Source: Planctomycetota bacterium (GTDB lineage: Bacteria > Planctomycetota > UBA1135). From it: DNA of 53,214 bases. Shown one piece after another: positions 1 through 8,453 of the stretch (the stretch's first letter is position 1; the number at the start of each line of letters is the position of its first letter). A model generated the notes under the pieces. That model saw nothing but the letters and a program-made list of their open reading frames with translations. It did not search any database and was not told where the DNA came from. The stretch lies in the NCBI GenBank assembly GCA_021776925.1, contig JAJFFB010000160.1, positions 1 through 53,214 of the forward strand. Direction: 5' to 3'. The position numbers and the translations under genes are program-made.

Positions 1-1206
1 GACGTAGTCGGTCCAGTCCTGCTCGAACTCATCCCAACCCGAAAGGCGCATCGCGTCTTTGAAATGCGACGGGGAACCCTTGCGTTGGTAGATCGAAGCG
101 AGGAAGCGGGAGGAGCCGTCGAAGATCTCGTCGTCGCCCGAGTGCAGCAGAAAATGAACCAGGGTGTAGGCCTGTGCGTACTTGAGGCTCTGGTCGGTCG
201 AGGCGTAGAAATCGCTGAGCTCATAGTTGAGCACGCGCTGGATGCTGTCGGTGTTGTCGCTCTGGTCGTGCACCTCGAAACTCTTTTCGTGCACCGTGGT
301 CGGATCGTAGCTGCGGTCCCCGGGAGTGCCGGTGAAGGCCTTTTCCAGGTAGCTGCCGAGGCCCATGCCGAACCAGCCCGGCACGTCGGGGTCGTCGCGG
401 GCGAACTCGCGGATCGACTGGCGCAGAATCGCATAGGTGCTCCAATGCACCAGATGCTGGGCGATGCCGTCACGATAGGCGCAGTAGACGATGCGTGAGA
501 TCGGTTCAAAATAGGCGTCGGCGTTGCCGGTCAGAGGTGGCATTTCACCCTGCGAGGAATAAATCCGAACCTTGACCGGCTGTTGGATCTCCCAAAAGCC
601 GACGGTCTCCTGGAAACGCTGGTAGTAGGCGTGATACAGCAGCTCGAGATCGACGCAGGCGCGCAGGACGTCAGGCAGGTCGCCGGCGGCCTGAACCTGA
701 AAATGCGAGGTGGTGAACTCCCAGCCGTCCTTGAGTTCGGCGCTATGGAACTCGCGCAGTTCGCGAAAGCTCATTTTGCTCTCGCCCTTGATCTTGATCG
801 TGTAGCGTCCGCGCGATTTCTTGTGGCCGAGTGCTTGGTTGGCGGCCTCGTGGTCGGCGTCGTCGAGCAGCGCGCGCCAATACCACTGGGGAGCGTCGTC
901 GACCAGGCCGACCTTCTCGCACCACTGCGCCAGTTCCACGCAGCGGTCGGCGTCGGGGGCTTTGGACATTTCGGCGCGCATGCGCTCGACGTACTCGGCG
1001 TAGGCGACGCGCGGGCCCTCGGCCCAGATGACGTCTTCGGCAGGATAGTGGCGCACGCGTGACTTCTGCGCCAGCCACAGGCCGGAGGAATCGTGACGCA
1101 GGATGATGCCCTCGACGGGCTTCTTGCTGCCGATCTTGACCTTGTCCGGTGGAGGATCGCCGCCGCTGAGAACCAGGGCAGCCAGGCAGATCATGGGCCA
1201 CAGCAT
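1..1206 (-). CDS. Secreted DUF1570-like protein (C-terminus cut off by window edge)
   Basis: An open frame of 402 codons runs from ATG at 1206 to the left edge without a stop, so the C-terminus is missing. The protein starts with a short signal peptide (residues 1-15, MLWPMICLAALVLS). A TPR-like stretch follows at about residues 85-128 (WCEKVGLVDDAPQWYWRALL...). The rest resembles the DUF1570/peptidase-MA-like gluzincin fold common in Planctomycetota. The zinc site is not intact: where HExxH is expected there is H251-L-V-H254-W, and where the second-helix Glu (WLxEGxAxY) is expected there is W278-F-G-M281-G-L-G-S-Y. It is therefore probably a non-catalytic homologue acting outside the cytoplasm. 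A TATCCT hexamer lies 6 nt upstream of the ATG and no Shine-Dalgarno is visible. The family call is by motif memory only. Confidence 0.75.
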   Translation of the reverse strand, partial: MLWPMICLAALVLSGGDPPPDKVKIGSKKPVEGIILRHDSSGLWLAQKSRVRHYPAEDVIWAEGPRVAYAEYVERMRAEMSKAPDADRCVELAQWCEKVGLVDDAPQWYWRALLDDADHEAANQALGHKKSRGRYTIKIKGESKMSFRELREFHSAELKDGWEFTTSHFQVQAAGDLPDVLRACVDLELLYHAYYQRFQETVGFWEIQQPVKVRIYSSQGEMPPLTGNADAYFEPISRIVYCAYRDGIAQHLVHWSTYAILRQSIREFARDDPDVPGWFGMGLGSYLEKAFTGTPGDRSYDPTTVHEKSFEVHDQSDNTDSIQRVLNYELSDFYASTDQSLKYAQAYTLVHFLLHSGDDEIFDGSSRFLASIYQRKGSPSHFKDAMRLSGWDEFEQDWTDYV

Positions 1207-1212
1207 GCACCC

Positions 1213-1218
1213 AGGATA
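1213..1218 (-). promoter_or_regulatory. TATCCT -10-like element, leaderless-type
   Basis: On the minus strand TATCCT ends 6 nt before the ATG at 1206, the spacing seen at eight other genes here. The preceding gene's terminator hairpin (1242-1264) would overlap or abut the -35 region. Confidence 0.45.
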
Positions 1219-1230
1219 AGGCGGGCCGGA

Positions 1231-1264
1231 ATAAAAAGGGTCCGGCCGGGAGAATCCCGGCCGG
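1231..1264 (-). terminator. Rho-independent terminator of the pseudopilin gene
   Basis: Positions 1242-1251 and 1255-1264 form a perfect 10-bp GC-rich inverted repeat with a 3-nt loop. Read on the minus strand it is followed by ACCCTTTTTAT (1241-1231). It lies 57 nt beyond the pseudopilin stop codon, so it should terminate that transcript. Confidence 0.85.
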
Positions 1265-1320
1265 TTTGGAGGAGCCGCGGCGCATCAGGCCCATGACGGG
1301 CCGGCCAAAGCTGCGGTTGG

Positions 1321-1824
1321 TTACCAGCCGTAGGCGCCCGGAGTACAGATCATCCAGGAATCGGCGCGCACGGGGTCGTAGAAGGGGAAGCCTTCGGCGA
1401 AGGAATCCGGATCTTCCGGGGTGTTGTCGAGCACGAACTTGTAGTCGGTGCCGTCGGAGCGGAACATGTAGCCGTCGGTGGCGTTGGGGAAGGACGGATC
1501 GGGGTCCCTCGGCAGCGCGGTCAGGAAGTCAGGCACCAGGCCCGGGATGTAACCGTTGGCGGCGTAGCCGTAGGTGCCGACGTCGGTGGCATCGCCCCAC
1601 CATTCTCCGCCGGTGTCCGGATAGAGCCCGCTGTCACGGTAGAAATCCGCCAGAGCGGACTGGATGGTGCGCAGGTCCGCCATCCGGCGGCTGTCACGCG
1701 CAGTGGCCTGGCCTTCTTGCAGGACCGGGATCAGGACCCCCGCCAGCATGGCCAGGATCGTCACCACGATCAACATTTCGATGATCGTGAAGCCCGAACG
1801 GCGTTTTTTCAGTTGCTTTTTCAT
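1321..1824 (-). CDS. Type II secretion/type IV pilus-like pseudopilin (GspG-like)
   Basis: 167 residues from ATG at 1824. A longer upstream frame exists but lacks the pilin N-terminus. The leader is short and basic (MKKQLKKRRSG), followed by the prepilin-peptidase site G^FTIIEMLIVV with Phe+1 and Glu+5 of the mature protein, and a hydrophobic helix up to about residue 35. The C-terminal part carries Pro/Asp-rich loops (LPRDPDPSFPNATDG) typical of GspG-like major pseudopilins, where they bind calcium. The product should be cleaved and methylated by PilD/GspO and assemble in a secretion pseudopilus or pilus. No other secretion genes adjoin it, as is usual for scattered planctomycete pseudopilins. 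A strong terminator follows. Confidence 0.9.
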   Translation of the reverse strand: MKKQLKKRRSGFTIIEMLIVVTILAMLAGVLIPVLQEGQATARDSRRMADLRTIQSALADFYRDSGLYPDTGGEWWGDATDVGTYGYAANGYIPGLVPDFLTALPRDPDPSFPNATDGYMFRSDGTDYKFVLDNTPEDPDSFAEGFPFYDPVRADSWMICTPGAYGW

Positions 1825-1941
1825 GGAATCGTCTCGCAGATCTTCGGCCGGACCGGATGGCGGCCACACTCGCTTTTCGGTGCGATGAAGCCCGTCCCTG
1901 AGAAAATTCCAACAAAAAAGCCGAATGAAGCGCCTAGAGCC

Positions 1942-3261
1942 TCAATTCTGCATGCGTCCGCCGTATTTCAGCTTGAGCTTCCAGGTCTGGTCCTGGCCAC
2001 GAGGCAGGCGCAGCAGGCGGATCCAAGAAGCCCCCTGTTCGAAGGAGAGTTCCTCACCCTCTTCGTCATGAACCGACTGCACGCGCAGCGGGGCGCCCTG
2101 GCGGTCGTCGGTGGCGAAGACCACCCACGGGTCCGGATGGGGGTGGGGGAGGGCGATGAACTCCTCGCCGAACTTGGCCACCCCAGAGGCCGAACCCTCG
2201 AGGCTGTCCCACATCCAGGGCCACAGGCGCGGGGCGAGCGGGCCGGCCGCCGAGGCGACGACGCCCCGTGGTACGGTCGCGCGCACCACCAGGAGCTGGT
2301 GGCCGCCCGGCGGCAGATCGGCGGTAATGCGCTCGCTGAACACCCCGAGGCAGACCCCGTCTGGAAAGCGCACTGCGGTGCGCTTGCGTTTGGTGTTCTC
2401 CCAGCCGAGGTCCTGGGCCATGTCCAGCTCGAGATGGCGCGGCGTGGTGCCCGGATTGTGCAGCCACAAGACGTCGTAGGCCGGCTGGCCGGGAAGCCCG
2501 CCGAGGCGCAGGTTGACGACCTCGAGTTGTTGCCAGGCGCGCGCGCCAACGGTCAGCACGCGCCGCTGCTTGGCGCGGCCGTGGTCCTGCACAAAGGCCT
2601 GCTGCAGTTCCGCTGGCAAAGGCGACTTCTCATCGCTGAAATTGCTCTGCATCCAGCCCTGGAAATCAGCGAGCGCGGTGCTGGCCGCCTGGGACCAGGG
2701 GCGCAGGCCGAGGATGGTGCTCTGATCCAATTTGATCGAGACCGCCGCCGGCCCGCCCTCGGCCCAGAAATCGAGGTCGAGGGAAGCGGGTGGCAGGGTC
2801 AGGGCGAGGTCGAGGTCGGGCGCCAGCAGCGCGTTGCAGCGGCGGGTGTAGGCCTTGTCTATGCCGAGCTGGAACAACGTGGCGGGCGCATCGAAGTGCA
2901 GCGGCAGAGCTTTCTCGCTCAGGCGGAAGACACCGTGCAAGCGCACCAGGCGACCACGCTCCAATTTCAACTCGAGGCTGCCGTCGTCCTGCTCGCGCGC
3001 GGAGATGCGCTGCGGACGAAAGGGGATCGGCGTGCCGTTGCGGTCCATCGCCAATTCGCCCAGCACCACCTGGTCGGCGTGCAGCAGGCGCCAGTTGTTG
3101 TCCTCGCTCTTCTCGAAACGCCACGCACCGGCGACGATTTCGCTCGGCTCCTGGGGTTGGCCCGGTTCCTGGACCTCGCCGGCATCCTGGACCTCAGGTG
3201 GGACTGGATCCTGGGCCAGAGCAGGCAGCAGCAAGCCGATCAGAAGGAGAACGCAGTTCAT
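1942..3261 (-). CDS. Secreted protein of unknown function
   Basis: 439 residues from ATG at 3261, which overlaps the exonuclease III stop codon by 4 nt (ATGA), so the two are translationally coupled. Residues 1-16 form a signal peptide (MNCVLLLIGLLLPALA), followed by a Pro/Glu/Gln-rich linker to about residue 40. The remainder is a soluble protein rich in predicted beta strand, with no motif I can assign. A proline-rich HPHPDP segment lies near residue 375. Its placement behind a DNA repair gene is probably positional. The function is unknown. Confidence 0.8.
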   Translation of the reverse strand: MNCVLLLIGLLLPALAQDPVPPEVQDAGEVQEPGQPQEPSEIVAGAWRFEKSEDNNWRLLHADQVVLGELAMDRNGTPIPFRPQRISAREQDDGSLELKLERGRLVRLHGVFRLSEKALPLHFDAPATLFQLGIDKAYTRRCNALLAPDLDLALTLPPASLDLDFWAEGGPAAVSIKLDQSTILGLRPWSQAASTALADFQGWMQSNFSDEKSPLPAELQQAFVQDHGRAKQRRVLTVGARAWQQLEVVNLRLGGLPGQPAYDVLWLHNPGTTPRHLELDMAQDLGWENTKRKRTAVRFPDGVCLGVFSERITADLPPGGHQLLVVRATVPRGVVASAAGPLAPRLWPWMWDSLEGSASGVAKFGEEFIALPHPHPDPWVVFATDDRQGAPLRVQSVHDEEGEELSFEQGASWIRLLRLPRGQDQTWKLKLKYGGRMQN

Positions 3262-4043
3262 GATCCATCCAAGGTTACGAGCACTGGCGCGTGATCACTG
3301 GGTTTTGCCTCCCAGGTGCCCTTCTTCCTTTCGTCGCGGTCGATCGTCGCACTGGAGCAGCGCTGACGCACCGCATCGGTGCCCAGCACCAGATCGATGC
3401 GCAGGCCGTGGCCGCGCGGGAAGGCGCCGCCGCGATAGTCCCACCAGGTGAAGTGACCGCCCTCTTCCTGGTGCAGCCGGTAGAGGTCGCTGAATCCCCA
3501 GTCGAAGAAACGCTGCAGCCGCTGGTGCTCGGGGGGGCTGAAGAAGATGCGTCCCTGCCAGTGCTCCAGGTCCCAGACGTCACGTGCGTCGCGGGCGATG
3601 TTGAAATCGCCGAGGATGATGAGCGGATCCTGGGGATCGAAACTCTGTTCCAGCCACGCGCTCAACGCGTCCAGCCACGCCAGTTTGGTGCGGTAATGTT
3701 CGGTGTCGAGATCCTTGCCATTGACGACGTAGGCGTTGATCACGCGCACCCCGCCGAGGACCGCTGACATCACCCGCGTCTGTTCCGGGATGGGATCGCC
3801 GTCGAAGCCGCAGCGCACTTCGCTCAATGCGCCGCGGTGCAGCAAGGCCACGCCGTTGTAGGTCTTCTGCCCGTGCACCGCGGCGCGGTAGCCGGCTTCG
3901 GCCAGCGCCGCGTGGGGGAAGTCCTCGTCGACCACCTTGGTTTCTTGCAGGCACAGCAGGTCGGGCTGGTGGCGTTCGAGCACGCCGAGCACGCGTTCCA
4001 TGCGGGTGCGGATCGAATTGACGTTCCAGGTGATGATCTTCAC
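3258..4043 (-). CDS. xth: Exodeoxyribonuclease III (AP endonuclease)
   Basis: 261 residues, close to the usual ~260 for XthA. The start is taken as GTG at 4043 (VKIITWNVNSIRTR), because the frame upstream of it does not look like the family. Exonuclease/endonuclease/phosphatase-fold motifs are present: WNVNS near residue 7, QETKV at 33-37 with the metal-binding Glu34, LGDFNIA in the middle, and SDHAPV near the C-terminus. It removes or nicks at abasic sites and has 3'-5' exonuclease activity in base excision repair. It overlaps the next gene by 4 nt. A TAAGCT hexamer on the minus strand (4083-4078) is a possible -10. Confidence 0.93.
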   Translation of the reverse strand: MKIITWNVNSIRTRMERVLGVLERHQPDLLCLQETKVVDEDFPHAALAEAGYRAAVHGQKTYNGVALLHRGALSEVRCGFDGDPIPEQTRVMSAVLGGVRVINAYVVNGKDLDTEHYRTKLAWLDALSAWLEQSFDPQDPLIILGDFNIARDARDVWDLEHWQGRIFFSPPEHQRLQRFFDWGFSDLYRLHQEEGGHFTWWDYRGGAFPRGHGLRIDLVLGTDAVRQRCSSATIDRDERKKGTWEAKPSDHAPVLVTLDGS

Positions 4044-4120
4044 GATTGCGGCGGCAGATGGGTGCCGGTCGGCGACCAGCTTAACCCTGCCCAGAGCGTG
4101 GCCGCGGGCCGCCACCCGGC

Positions 4121-4126
4121 TACAAT
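4121..4126 (+). promoter_or_regulatory. TACAAT -10-like element upstream of ALDH gene
   Basis: TACAAT ends 10 nt before the ATG at 4137, leaving almost no 5' leader. No convincing -35 is seen 17 nt upstream. The identical hexamer precedes five other genes in the window (at 12481, 18889, 27767, 29615 and 38567). Confidence 0.5.
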
Positions 4127-4136
4127 GCGCGGTCTC

Positions 4137-5684
4137 ATGAGCACGACCGCATCCTCGACAGACCTGTCCTTCCTGCACCAATTGGGCCTTACCAAGTGCA
4201 ATTCAGGCGCCTACGACGGCACCTGGGTGGAGTGCAACGGCAGTATCCTCGAAGTCTTCAGCCCGGCCACCGGCGAACTCATCGCCACGGTGCAGCAGGC
4301 CGATGGTGCCGACTACGAACGCGTCGCCGCCGCCGCCCACCAGGCCTTCTTGCGCTGGCGCGCGCTGCCGGCGCCGGTGCGCGGGGAATACGTGCGCCAG
4401 GTCGGCCAGAAGCTGCGCGAGTACAAGGAACCGCTCGGGCGCCTGGTCAGCTGGGAGATGGGCAAGATCCTGCAAGAGGGTCTCGGCGAGGTTCAAGAGG
4501 CGATCGACATCGCCGATTTCGCCGTCGGCCAGTCGCGCATGCTCTATGGCTTGTCGATGCACTCCGAGCGTCCGCAACACGCGATGCGCGAGCAGTGGCA
4601 TCCGCTGGGTGTGGTCGGCGTGATCAGCGCCTTCAACTTCCCCGCCGCGGTGTGGGCGTGGAACTCGATGCTGGCGATGGTGTGCGGCGACAGCACGCTA
4701 TGGAAGCCGAGTTCCAAGACGCCGCTGACCGCGATCGCGATGACCAAGGTGGCCGCCCAGGTGCTTGAACCCGAAGGCCTCGGCGGCGTGCTCAGTCTGG
4801 TCGTCGGGCGCGGTTCGGAAGTGGGCGAGATGCTGCTCAAGGACAAGCGCATCCCGCTGGTCTCGGCCACCGGTTCGTGCCGCATGGGCAAGCACGTCGC
4901 CGAGGTCCTCGCCACCCGCTACGGCCGCACCATTCTGGAATTGGGCGGCAACAACGCGGTGGTGGTGCTCGAAGACGCCGACCTGGAAATGGCCGCGCGC
5001 GCGATTTTGTTCGGTGCGGTCGGCACCGCCGGCCAGCGTTGCACCTCGACGCGCCGCGTGCTGGTGCACAGCAAGGTGCGCGACAAGCTGGTCAAGCGCC
5101 TGCTCGAACTCTATGGCAAGGTCTCGATCGGCAACCCGATGGGCGCTGCACTGATGGGTCCGATGATCGATGCCGGAGCGGTGCAGGAAACCCTCGACGC
5201 GATCGAAAAAGTGCGCGAAGCCGGCGGCGAGATCCTGTGCGGAGGCGAGAAGGTGCAGCCCGAGGGTTGCGAAAAGGGTTACTACATGAGCCCGGCGATC
5301 GCCACCGCCGAGAACCACTGGCAGATCGTGCAGGACGAGACCTTCGGCCCGCTGCTCTACGTGATCGAGGTCGACGACCTCGACGACGCCATCGCCAAGC
5401 ACAACGCGGTTCCACAGGGGCTGAGCTCGGCGATCTTCACCATGAACATGCGCGACGCCGAGCGCTTCCTCAGCGCCACCGGGTCCGACTGCGGCATCGC
5501 CAACGTCAACATCGGCACCTCCGGCGCCGAGATCGGCGGCGCCTTCGGTGGCGAAAAGGAAACCGGCGGCGGGCGCGAGTCCGGTTCCGACGCCTGGAAG
5601 GCCTATTGCCGGCGCCAGACCAACACCGTCAACTGGGGCGAGGAACTGCCGCTCGCCCAAGGGGTCGAATTCGATCTGGACTAG
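4137..5684 (+). CDS. Aldehyde dehydrogenase, ALDH7 (alpha-aminoadipic semialdehyde dehydrogenase) type
   Basis: 515 residues from ATG at 4137. The N-terminus (LGLTKCNSGAYDGTW) and the motif QHPMREQWHPLG-like segment followed by GVISAFNFPAAVWAWN are characteristic of the ALDH7/antiquitin branch. By my count the nucleophile Cys is residue 302 (GQRCTST) and the general base Glu is residue 268 (LELGGNN), the canonical numbering. The enzyme should oxidise a semialdehyde with NAD+. ALDH7 members act on alpha-aminoadipic semialdehyde/piperideine-6-carboxylate in lysine breakdown and also detoxify other aldehydes. It is followed 28 nt later by the DUF1080 lipoprotein gene on the same strand. The exact substrate cannot be fixed from context. 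Confidence 0.93.
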   Translation: MSTTASSTDLSFLHQLGLTKCNSGAYDGTWVECNGSILEVFSPATGELIATVQQADGADYERVAAAAHQAFLRWRALPAPVRGEYVRQVGQKLREYKEPLGRLVSWEMGKILQEGLGEVQEAIDIADFAVGQSRMLYGLSMHSERPQHAMREQWHPLGVVGVISAFNFPAAVWAWNSMLAMVCGDSTLWKPSSKTPLTAIAMTKVAAQVLEPEGLGGVLSLVVGRGSEVGEMLLKDKRIPLVSATGSCRMGKHVAEVLATRYGRTILELGGNNAVVVLEDADLEMAARAILFGAVGTAGQRCTSTRRVLVHSKVRDKLVKRLLELYGKVSIGNPMGAALMGPMIDAGAVQETLDAIEKVREAGGEILCGGEKVQPEGCEKGYYMSPAIATAENHWQIVQDETFGPLLYVIEVDDLDDAIAKHNAVPQGLSSAIFTMNMRDAERFLSATGSDCGIANVNIGTSGAEIGGAFGGEKETGGGRESGSDAWKAYCRRQTNTVNWGEELPLAQGVEFDLD

Positions 5685-5712
5685 GGCCTCCGGAGGCGGC
5701 AGTCTGAGCACG

Positions 5713-6558
5713 ATGACCCGACCCCGCATTCCTGCCTGGCTGTGCGCGTCGCCGTGGCTGGCGGCGCTGATCCTGATTCCTGCGTGTACCGGGGGGGGCG
5801 CCGTGAATGAAGGTGGCGCGGCCCCCATTGATGCGGAGGGCGAGCCCGACCACGGCGGCTGGGTGCAGCTGTTCAACGGCCGCGACCTCGACGGTTGGAC
5901 GCCCAAGGTGCGCGGCTACCCAGCGGGCGAGAACGCGCTCGACACCTTCCGCGTAGAAGACGGGCTGCTCAAGGTCAGCTACGACCAATACCAGAGCTTC
6001 GACGGGCGCTTCGGCCACCTCTTCTACCAGCACAGCTACGGCCACTACCGCATCCGCGTCGAGTACCGCTTTGTCGGTGAACAGACCGCGGGCGGTCCGG
6101 GCTGGGCCTTCCGCAACAGCGGCATCATGGTTCACGGACAGAGCGCGGAATCGATGGGTCTGGACCAGGACTTCCCGGTGTCGATCGAGGTGCAGTTGCT
6201 CGGCGGCAACGGCAGCAACGCGCGCTCCACCGCCAATCTGTGCACCCCTGGCACCAACGTGATGATGGGTGGCGAATTGAAAACCCAGCATTGCTTCAAC
6301 TCGAGTTCGCAGACCTATCACGGAGACCAGTGGGTCACCGTCGAAACCGAGGTGCGCGGCGGCGAGGTCATCCGTCACTGGATCGACGGCCAGGTGGTGC
6401 TGGAATACCAGCACCCTCAGCTCGATCCTCGCGACGCCGACGCCCAGGGCCTGGTGCGCGGCGACAGCCTGTTGCTCAATAGCGGTACCATTTCCCTGCA
6501 GGCCGAGAGCCATCCCCTCGAGTTTCGCCGGGTCGAACTCCTGCCGCTGGCGGATTGA
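5713..6558 (+). CDS. DUF1080 (3-keto-disaccharide hydrolase-like) lipoprotein
   Basis: 281 residues from ATG at 5713. The signal peptide ends in a lipobox (LIPAC), so the protein is probably lipid-anchored. The mature part opens with GWVQLFNGRDLDGW, the hallmark start of the DUF1080/3-keto-disaccharide hydrolase concanavalin-like fold, and continues through AFRNSGIMVHGQ and the C-terminal SGTISLQAESHPLEFRRVEL. Family members hydrolyse 3-keto-glucosides or bind glycans, and are greatly expanded in Planctomycetota. A G8 tract (5791-5798) sits directly after the lipobox Cys. The stop abuts the start of the mutase beta gene, so co-transcription is likely even though no functional link is evident. 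Confidence 0.88.
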   Translation: MTRPRIPAWLCASPWLAALILIPACTGGGAVNEGGAAPIDAEGEPDHGGWVQLFNGRDLDGWTPKVRGYPAGENALDTFRVEDGLLKVSYDQYQSFDGRFGHLFYQHSYGHYRIRVEYRFVGEQTAGGPGWAFRNSGIMVHGQSAESMGLDQDFPVSIEVQLLGGNGSNARSTANLCTPGTNVMMGGELKTQHCFNSSSQTYHGDQWVTVETEVRGGEVIRHWIDGQVVLEYQHPQLDPRDADAQGLVRGDSLLLNSGTISLQAESHPLEFRRVELLPLAD

Positions 6559-6560
6559 CC

Positions 6561-8453
6561 GTGCAGACGGTCTATTCCGAGGGTCCGGCGGCGCCGCAGC
6601 CAGCGCTGCGCTCGCCGCACCACGCCGGCTGGGTCAAATTGGTGCCGTGGTCTGGGTCCGACCTGGCGCAGGGCAATCGTGAAGTGCTGCGTCAGCTCGA
6701 GGGCGGTGCCGATGGCGTGTGGTTGCGCGCCGCGCCGTTGCTGAGCGAAAACGCCGACTGGCGTCAGGCGCTCGCCGGCGTCCTGCCCGAAGCGGTCGCG
6801 CTGCATCTCGATGGCGGTGAATTGCCGCTCGGCGACGCCGTGCAACTGCTGGCGTGGCTGCGCCACAGCGGCGCCGACGCCGCGGCGTGTCGCCTCGATC
6901 TAGGCCTGGATCCGCTCGCTGCGCTGGCGCGCACGGGTTCGCTGGTCGGCGGAATGAACGCCGCCTTCCGCCAGGGTGCCCACCTGCTGGACTACGTCGA
7001 AGCCGAGCTGCCGCTGGCGCGCGTGTTCCGCATCGACACCAGCGGCTACCACCTGGCTGGGGCCAGCGAAATCCAGGAACTTGCCTGCGCCGCGGCCAGC
7101 CTGGTCGAGACCTTGCGCGGGGCACTGGCGATCGGGGTTTCGCCGCAGCGCGTGGCCGAGCGCTGCAGCCTGCGCCTGGCCGTGGGTCCCGAGTGTTTCC
7201 TCGAGATTGCCAAGCTACGCGCGGCGCGCCTGCTGTGGCGGCGCATCCTCGAAGCCGCGGAGGTCGAGCCACCCGACGCACAGATCCACGCGCTGACCTC
7301 GGCGCGGACTCTGAGCCGGCGCGATCCGTGGGTCAACCTGCTGCGCGGTACCACGCAGTGCTTCGCCGCCATCCTCGGCGGTGCCGACGCGATCACCGTG
7401 CTGCCCTTCGATCATGCCCTGGGTGGTGACCGGGTGGCCGGCATGCCGCCCGACGCCGCCGCGCTCGGCCGCCGCCTGGCGCGCAATACCCAGCTGGTGC
7501 TCGACCAGGAAGCCCAGCTCGGCAAGGTGCAGGATCCGGCCGCCGGCAGTTATGCGATCGAAAGCCTGACCCGCGATCTTGCCGCTGCGGCCTGGAGCCT
7601 GTTCCAGGAGATCGAGAGCGAAGGCGGGATGGCCGCCGCATTGCAGCACGGCGGCATTGGCCGGCGCCTGCAGCAGAGCCGTGCGCGGCGCGCCGAGCAA
7701 CTGGCCACGCGCGAGCAGCGCTTGACCGGCGTCAGCGCCTTCGCCGATCTTGAGGAAAGCCTTCACCATGGCACTGGGGGCGTAGAAGGCGGCGCGGATA
7801 CCGGCGCCGCGGCTGCCCTCGATCCGGCCCTGGTCCCGGTGCTCCCGGCAGACCACCTAGTGCAAGCGGCGATCACAGCGCTGGAAAAGGGAACCCCAGC
7901 CGCGGCGCTCGAGGCCGCACTGCGCTCCTTCCTGCCGAACCAGGAAGCGTTGACGATGGAAGCCTTGCCGTGGGTGCGCGACGCCGAGGTCTTTGAAGGG
8001 CTGCGCGCGCGCGGGGAGGCGCTCGCTGCCGGTGCCTGCCTCGACCCGGTCACCGCCCCCGGATCTGGGGGGGGGGCGGTGGTGCACCTGGTGCCGCTCG
8101 ACGGCAAGGCTGAAAACCACGCCGGGGTCTCCTTCTGTGCGGGCCTGTTGGCGGTGGCCGGAGTGCGCAGCGCGGTGACCTTGCCCGGCCAGGAAGTGCC
8201 GCAAGGAATCCCGGCCCTGGTGTGCCTGTGCCTGGAGAGTGAGGCGGGGGTGAGCCAGGTGCTTGAGGGCGCGGCGCAATGGCGCGCGCGCGGCGTGAGG
8301 CAGATCATGCTGGCGAGCACCCAGGTGCAGATCGAAACCGCGCAGGGCCAGGCCTGGGCAGCGGACGGCGTCGCCCCCTGGCTGCGCCCGGGTGCCGACG
8401 CGGTTGCGGCGCTGGACCAGGTCCTGAGCATGTTCGAGGAGGCCGCACGATGA
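6561..8453 (+). CDS. mutA: Methylmalonyl-CoA mutase small (beta) subunit
   Basis: About 630 residues. GTG at 6561 is chosen; a TTG at 6555 overlapping the previous stop is an alternative. The TIM-barrel half matches the mutase family ([40 protein letters not shown]-like region; later [16 protein letters not shown]). The C-terminal cobalamin-like domain lacks the DxHxxG cobalamin-binding signature, as expected for the non-catalytic subunit of heterodimeric mutases. It overlaps mutB by 4 nt (ATGA), giving a 1:1 coupled pair. An uninterrupted G10 tract (8067-8076) lies in the coding sequence. With MutB it interconverts R-methylmalonyl-CoA and succinyl-CoA. Confidence 0.92.
   Translation: MQTVYSEGPAAPQPALRSPHHAGWVKLVPWSGSDLAQGNREVLRQLEGGADGVWLRAAPLLSENADWRQALAGVLPEAVALHLDGGELPLGDAVQLLAWLRHSGADAAACRLDLGLDPLAALARTGSLVGGMNAAFRQGAHLLDYVEAELPLARVFRIDTSGYHLAGASEIQELACAAASLVETLRGALAIGVSPQRVAERCSLRLAVGPECFLEIAKLRAARLLWRRILEAAEVEPPDAQIHALTSARTLSRRDPWVNLLRGTTQCFAAILGGADAITVLPFDHALGGDRVAGMPPDAAALGRRLARNTQLVLDQEAQLGKVQDPAAGSYAIESLTRDLAAAAWSLFQEIESEGGMAAALQHGGIGRRLQQSRARRAEQLATREQRLTGVSAFADLEESLHHGTGGVEGGADTGAAAALDPALVPVLPADHLVQAAITALEKGTPAAALEAALRSFLPNQEALTMEALPWVRDAEVFEGLRARGEALAAGACLDPVTAPGSGGGAVVHLVPLDGKAENHAGVSFCAGLLAVAGVRSAVTLPGQEVPQGIPALVCLCLESEAGVSQVLEGAAQWRARGVRQIMLASTQVQIETAQGQAWAADGVAPWLRPGADAVAALDQVLSMFEEAAR

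Noticed and set aside
64-1062. Plus-strand open frames at the left edge as genes
   Set aside because: The minus-strand frame (1-1206) has a signal peptide and ordinary protein composition with no stop, and explains the codon bias.
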